Assembly: GCA_031286555.1 (NCBI GenBank)
Contig: JAITUD010000154.1
Location: 1-6,596, forward strand
DNA: 6,596 nt
Direction: 5' to 3'
Source of the DNA: Microbacterium sp.
Lineage (GTDB): Bacteria > Actinomycetota > Actinomycetes > Actinomycetales > Microbacteriaceae
Made by a program: the position numbers and the translations under genes. The notes under the pieces are model-generated. The model was not told the origin of the DNA. It was given only the letters and a program-made list of their open reading frames with translations, and did no database searches. Shown piece by piece: positions 4,889 to 6,596 of this stretch; positions within the stretch are counted from its first letter, which is position 1; every line of letters starts with the position of its first letter.

Positions 4889-6495
4889 TCGTCGTCGGCA
4901 GCGGCATCGCCGGCCTGACCGCGGCGCTGCACGCGCACGAGGCCGGCCATGTGGTGACGCTGGTCGTCAAGGACCTGCTCGGCGGCGGCAGCACGCCGCT
5001 CGCCCAGGGCGGGATCGCCGGCCTGTACGGCCCCGGCGACTCCACGGCTCGGCACGCCGCCGACACGCACACCGCCGGCGCCGGGCTGTCGGATCCGCTC
5101 GCCGTCGACGTGCTGGTCGCGGATGCCGCGGCACGCATCGTCGAGCTCGCCGAGCGCGGCGTCGCGTTCGACCGCGCACCGGACGGCGAGCTCGCCCGCG
5201 GCCGGGAGGCGGCGCACTCGCATCCGCGGATCGCGCACGCGGGCGGTGACGCCACCGGCGCCGCGATCTCCGCGGCCCTGGTCGCGCAGGTGCGCGCCGC
5301 GCAGCGAACCCCGTCACGGATGCAGGCAGCGACGACGGATGCAGGCGGACACGCCGCCGATTCGGCCGACATCCGCGCATCCGGCCTGCATCCGTCCCGC
5401 GGTATCGACGTTCTCGAGCACGCGTTCCTGACAGATCTCGTGATCGAGGACGGCGGATGCTGCGGCATCCGAGTGCTGCACGACGGACGGGAGCGGATAC
5501 TGCGCGCGGATGCCGTGATCCTCGCGACCGGCGGAGCCGGGCAGCTGTACCGGCACACGACCAATCCGGCCGGCGCGACCGGCGACGGGATCGCCGCCGC
5601 GCTGCGCGCGGGAGCAGCGGTCGCCGACCTGGAGTTCGTGCAGTTCCACCCGACGATGCTCGCCGTGGGCGATCCGTTCCTCGTCTCCGAGGCGGTCCGC
5701 GGCGAGGGTGCCGTGCTGCGGGATGCCGCGGAGCGGCGCTTCGCGTTCGACGCGCACCCCGACGGCGAACTCGCCCCGCGCGACGTCGTCGCGAGGGCGA
5801 TCGCGAGGCAGCAGGCGGCCGACGGCGTGCCGGTGCGACTGGATGCCACGGCTCTCGGGGCCGCACGGCTCGCGGAGCGCTTCCCGACGATCGACAGGGT
5901 CGTGCGCGAGCGCGGGCTGGACTGGTCGCGCGCGCCGATCCCGGTGACCCCCGCGGAGCACTACCTGATGGGCGGCATCGCGACCGATGTCGACGGACGC
6001 ACCTCGATCCCCCGGCTGTTCGCCGTCGGCGAGGCGGCGCGCACCGGTGTGCACGGCGCGAACCGGCTGGCGTCGAACTCGCTGCTCGAGGGGGCGGTGT
6101 TCGCGGTGCGGGCGGCGGAGGCACTCGGTTCGGCGGGACGTTTCGTCTCGTCGCTTCACTCCTCGGTCAACGACCGGGCGGCTGACTTCCCGGTCATCGG
6201 GCGAGCCGAAGGCGAGTCGAAACACGGAGACGAAACGTCCAGGCCCTTCTCCCGCGACGCGCTGCAGCAGCTGATGTGGGACCGTGTCGGACTGCTCCGC
6301 ACGGCCGAGGGCCTCGCCGAGGCGCTCGACACGATCCGCGGCTGGCGGGCGCAGCAGCATCTGCCGTTCACCGTCCGCGAGCACGAGGACGCGAACCTGC
6401 TGATCGTCACCGAGGCCACCGCGGCCGCCGCCCTCGCCCGGCCGCTGTCGGTCGGCGCGCACTTCCTGGAACCCGCTCTGATCGGAGCCCGATGA
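4879..6495 (+). CDS. nadB: L-aspartate oxidase NadB
   Basis: NadB is an FAD enzyme that oxidises L-aspartate to iminoaspartate, the first step of de novo NAD synthesis; the product goes straight to NadA. The 538-residue protein shows the dinucleotide-binding VGSGIAGL (6-13), STPLAQGGIAG (38-48), HSHPRIAHAGGDATG (113-127), QFHPT (255-259), EAVRGEGA (271-278), HYLMGGIATDVDGRT (361-375) and GANRLASNSLLE (393-404). By family comparison His257, Arg274 and His361 are likely catalytic. Two stretches do not look like normal enzyme: about 142-173 (roughly 32 residues more than E. coli NadB, built from short DNA repeats) and 420-454 (a palindromic element in the linker before the helical C-terminal domain). 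The ATG at 4879 has no good ribosome site, and no ATG, GTG or TTG exists further upstream in the open frame. Translation may therefore depend on upstream ribosomes. It overlaps nadC by ATGA. Confidence 0.95.
   Translation: MRVIVVGSGIAGLTAALHAHEAGHVVTLVVKDLLGGGSTPLAQGGIAGLYGPGDSTARHAADTHTAGAGLSDPLAVDVLVADAAARIVELAERGVAFDRAPDGELARGREAAHSHPRIAHAGGDATGAAISAALVAQVRAAQRTPSRMQAATTDAGGHAADSADIRASGLHPSRGIDVLEHAFLTDLVIEDGGCCGIRVLHDGRERILRADAVILATGGAGQLYRHTTNPAGATGDGIAAALRAGAAVADLEFVQFHPTMLAVGDPFLVSEAVRGEGAVLRDAAERRFAFDAHPDGELAPRDVVARAIARQQAADGVPVRLDATALGAARLAERFPTIDRVVRERGLDWSRAPIPVTPAEHYLMGGIATDVDGRTSIPRLFAVGEAARTGVHGANRLASNSLLEGAVFAVRAAEALGSAGRFVSSLHSSVNDRAADFPVIGRAEGESKHGDETSRPFSRDALQQLMWDRVGLLRTAEGLAEALDTIRGWRAQQHLPFTVREHEDANLLIVTEATAAAALARPLSVGAHFLEPALIGAR
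5316..5395. repeat. Short repeats forming an in-frame insertion in nadB
   Basis: ACGGATGCAGGC occurs directly at 5316-5327 and 5335-5346, and inverted as GCCTGCATCCGT at 5384-5395; the second and third copies share a 13th base. Between them lie nested pairings GCGGA (5345-5349) with TCCGC (5372-5376) and GCCG (5356-5359) with CGGC (5363-5366). Compared with E. coli NadB, the protein gains about 32 residues exactly here (DATG to VLE is 57 residues against 25), which marks the stretch as an in-frame insertion. Confidence 0.65.
6136..6240. repeat. About 105-bp palindromic repeat element within nadB
   Basis: GGACGTTTCGTCTC (6136-6149) is matched by GAGACGAAACGTCC (6227-6240), a perfect 14-bp inverted repeat. 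The inner pair GACCGGG (6172-6178) and CCCGGTC (6189-6195) extends as an imperfect 13-of-17 pairing. The arms resemble the interspersed palindrome GTTTCG-CTCGCT-CAACGACC that I recall as frequent in Microbacteriaceae genomes; this is from memory, not a search. It is translated in frame as residues 420-454 of NadB, a linker that varies in the family, so it may be tolerated. Confidence 0.7.
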
Positions 6496-6596
6496 TCACC
6501 CCCGCCACCCTCACCCGCGTCGTCTCCGCCGCTCTTGAGGAGGATGCTCCGTGGGGCGACCTCACCAGCACCTCCCTGATCCCCGCGGACGCCCGC
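6492..6596 (+). CDS. nadC: Quinolinate phosphoribosyltransferase NadC, N-terminal 35 codons
   Basis: The ATG at 6492 overlaps the nadB stop (ATGA), and the frame remains open to the end of the window. The residues include ALEEDAPWGDLTST (14-27), the conserved N-terminal signature of nicotinate-nucleotide pyrophosphorylase. The enzyme converts quinolinate and PRPP to nicotinate mononucleotide, CO2 and pyrophosphate, completing the three-step route begun by NadB and NadA. A short GGAG lies 4 nt upstream, too close for a strong ribosome site, so translational coupling with nadB is likely. The rest of the gene, including the catalytic barrel, is outside the window. Confidence 0.93.
   Translation, partial: MITPATLTRVVSAALEEDAPWGDLTSTSLIPADAR

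Noticed and set aside
3801..5849. 682-codon open frame on the minus strand across nadA and nadB
   Set aside because: It is antisense to two clearly conserved enzymes, and its product is Arg/Ala/Ser/Pro-rich without recognisable motifs. Long antisense frames are expected in DNA of this G+C content.
1..6596. CRISPR array, tRNA, rRNA, transposase or integrase genes
   Set aside because: I looked for regularly spaced repeats, cloverleaf-like sequence and DDE or tyrosine recombinase motifs and saw none.

Overview
The window reads as high-GC chromosomal DNA (roughly 70 % G+C, third codon positions mostly G or C) from an actinobacterium. The style fits Microbacteriaceae, probably Microbacterium or a close relative. 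Grounds for this are the gene order nrtR-nadA-nadB-nadC, a sugar ABC transporter of the Streptomyces DasABC type, TTGAC/TAGGNT-style promoters, a probably leaderless gene, and a palindromic repeat of a kind I associate with that family. The assignment is an inference, since no rRNA or marker gene is present.

Left half, minus strand (1-2503): a carbohydrate-uptake operon read right to left. A promoter (TTGACA, 16 bp, TAGGTT) carries a perfect 9+9 bp inverted-repeat operator over its -10 box. It drives a lipoprotein solute-binding protein (1052-2389). A strong GC hairpin follows, then an inner-membrane permease (6-971), and finally the first three codons of a second permease that overlaps by GTGA and leaves the window at base 1. 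No ATPase gene is visible. In systems of this type the ATPase is often a shared MsiK-like protein encoded elsewhere.

Centre (2504-3356): the divergent, apparently leaderless nrtR gene encodes a Nudix-fold plus winged-helix regulator of NAD synthesis. It is followed by a 107-bp intergenic region that holds the nadA promoter and two inverted near-copies of a 26-bp motif, the best candidate for the NrtR operator.

Right half, plus strand (3357-6596): nadA (quinolinate synthase), nadB (L-aspartate oxidase) and the first 35 codons of nadC (quinolinate phosphoribosyltransferase). Together these form the de novo route from L-aspartate through iminoaspartate and quinolinate to nicotinate mononucleotide. 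nadB and nadC overlap by ATGA. nadA is instead separated from nadB by 202 nt of repeat-like, hairpin-forming DNA that carries a doubtful 71-codon ORF.

The genes themselves are conventional and I see no wholly new system. The unusual part is what has happened to nadB. It has a displaced start, an in-frame stretch of about 32 codons built from three copies of a 12-bp repeat in the FAD-binding half, and a second palindromic repeat of about 105 bp translated in the linker before the C-terminal domain. The paired motif upstream of nadA and the ROK-like operator of the transporter are the best regulatory leads.
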